A stretch of 25,782 nt of DNA, from assembly GCF_004359215.1 (NCBI RefSeq), contig NC_090615.1, positions 981,956 through 1,007,737 on the forward strand, read 5' to 3'. Positions 25,578 to 25,782 of the stretch are shown here, piece by piece (position 1 is the stretch's first letter; the number at the start of each line of letters is the position of its first letter). Under the pieces are notes generated by a model. The model was not told the origin of the DNA and did no database searches. It was given only the letters and a program-made list of their open reading frames with translations. Origin of the DNA: Bremia lactucae. Lineage: Eukaryota > Oomycota > Peronosporomycetes > Peronosporales > Peronosporaceae. The translations under genes and the position numbers were made by a program.

Positions 25578-25782
25578 AGGCGGATATGCACTGGCTAACT
25601 TTCGGGTCAATCTTTTGGGAGATAGACCACTCATTGTTTATTCAGATCGTGCGTCTTTACACACGGCTGTATACAGTTCACGCATCTTGCAATGAATAGC
25701 GACATGGTTCATTTCTTTGCAAAGTACAACTTTCAAGTGCAATATAAACCAGGACGACTCAATATCGCCGCTGATGCCGTTT
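25578..25782 (+). pseudogene. D2 RNase H remnant, 5' part deleted
   Basis: At about 25578-25590 the text jumps from the RT thumb (E position about 141) to the middle of RNase H (E position about 545), removing about 400 bases including the first catalytic motif. Then GDRPLIVYSDRASLHTAVYS and FFAKYNFQVQYKPGRLNIAA continue in one frame to the window edge and beyond (DAV... at the end). Confidence 0.7.

Larger units (their letters stand above)
16443..25782 (+). mobile_element. Element D2: Ty3/Gypsy element interrupted by element C, 3' end beyond the window
   Basis: 5' LTR 16443-16924, leader, gag 16975-17874 and 23284-23640, protease, linker, RT and RNase H to the window edge. The gag halves on either side of C join at the correct place when compared with D1 (4860-4890). 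D2 also carries an 85-bp insertion in RT (25176-25260) and a deletion of about 400 bases from the RT thumb into RNase H near 25578. Confidence 0.85.

Noticed and set aside
1..25782. tRNA genes, rRNA, CRISPR arrays, host protein genes
   Set aside because: I found no cloverleaf, rRNA-like block, regularly spaced repeat array or intact non-transposon reading frame.

Overview
The window is a graveyard of nested and recombined Ty3/Gypsy-type LTR retrotransposons. I see no intact host gene, no tRNA or rRNA gene and no CRISPR array. Every long protein-like stretch is gag or pol (protease, reverse transcriptase, RNase H, integrase), and every one is broken by stops, frameshifts, deletions or an inversion. 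The gag and pol wording, the short TGTAAC...TTACA LTRs and the mixed base composition suggest an oomycete of the Phytophthora/downy mildew group. That is inference from general knowledge of these families, not a database result.

Layout. (1) 1-2616 is the 3' half of element E (RT end, RNase H, integrase, polypurine tract, stub of a 3' LTR). (2) 2617-3177 is the 5' LTR and about 45 nt of leader of a family-D element on the minus strand. (3) 3319-4454 is an unrecognised broken ORF, F. (4) 4573-6360 is family-D gag, protease and the start of RT (copy D1). At about 6361 it is fused to (5) the 3' end of a family-B element (fragment A), which ends in an LTR at 8014-8544. (6) That LTR is also the 5' LTR of element B (8014-16123), giving a head-to-tail arrangement that shares one LTR. 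(7) 16124-16442 is unassigned. (8) 16443-25782 is a second family-D element, D2. (9) Element C (17875-23278, a diverged relative of B) is inserted inside the gag of D2 with a decayed 5-bp target duplication.

Families. B and C share LTR, gag and pol architecture. C has lost most of its integrase and carries a 1.25-kb internal inversion covering the gag zinc knuckle, protease and PR-RT linker. D and E are a second lineage with CCHC-knuckle gag and YYDD-type RT. All would depend on enzymes supplied in trans.

Most notable points. An antisense reading frame lies between pol and the 3' LTR of B-type elements. It encodes a predicted coiled coil and is conserved in diverged element C, with third-position-biased changes on the antisense strand and reciprocal stop/sense codons. 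Coding sequence of the D/E/F material is unusually rich in perfect short-loop hairpins, two of which show compensatory base-pair changes between D1 and D2. Identity between the two B-type 3' ends jumps from about 84% to about 99.7% at position 6600/14175, marking a recombination or conversion boundary. C contains an inversion bounded by a 7-bp inverted microhomology.
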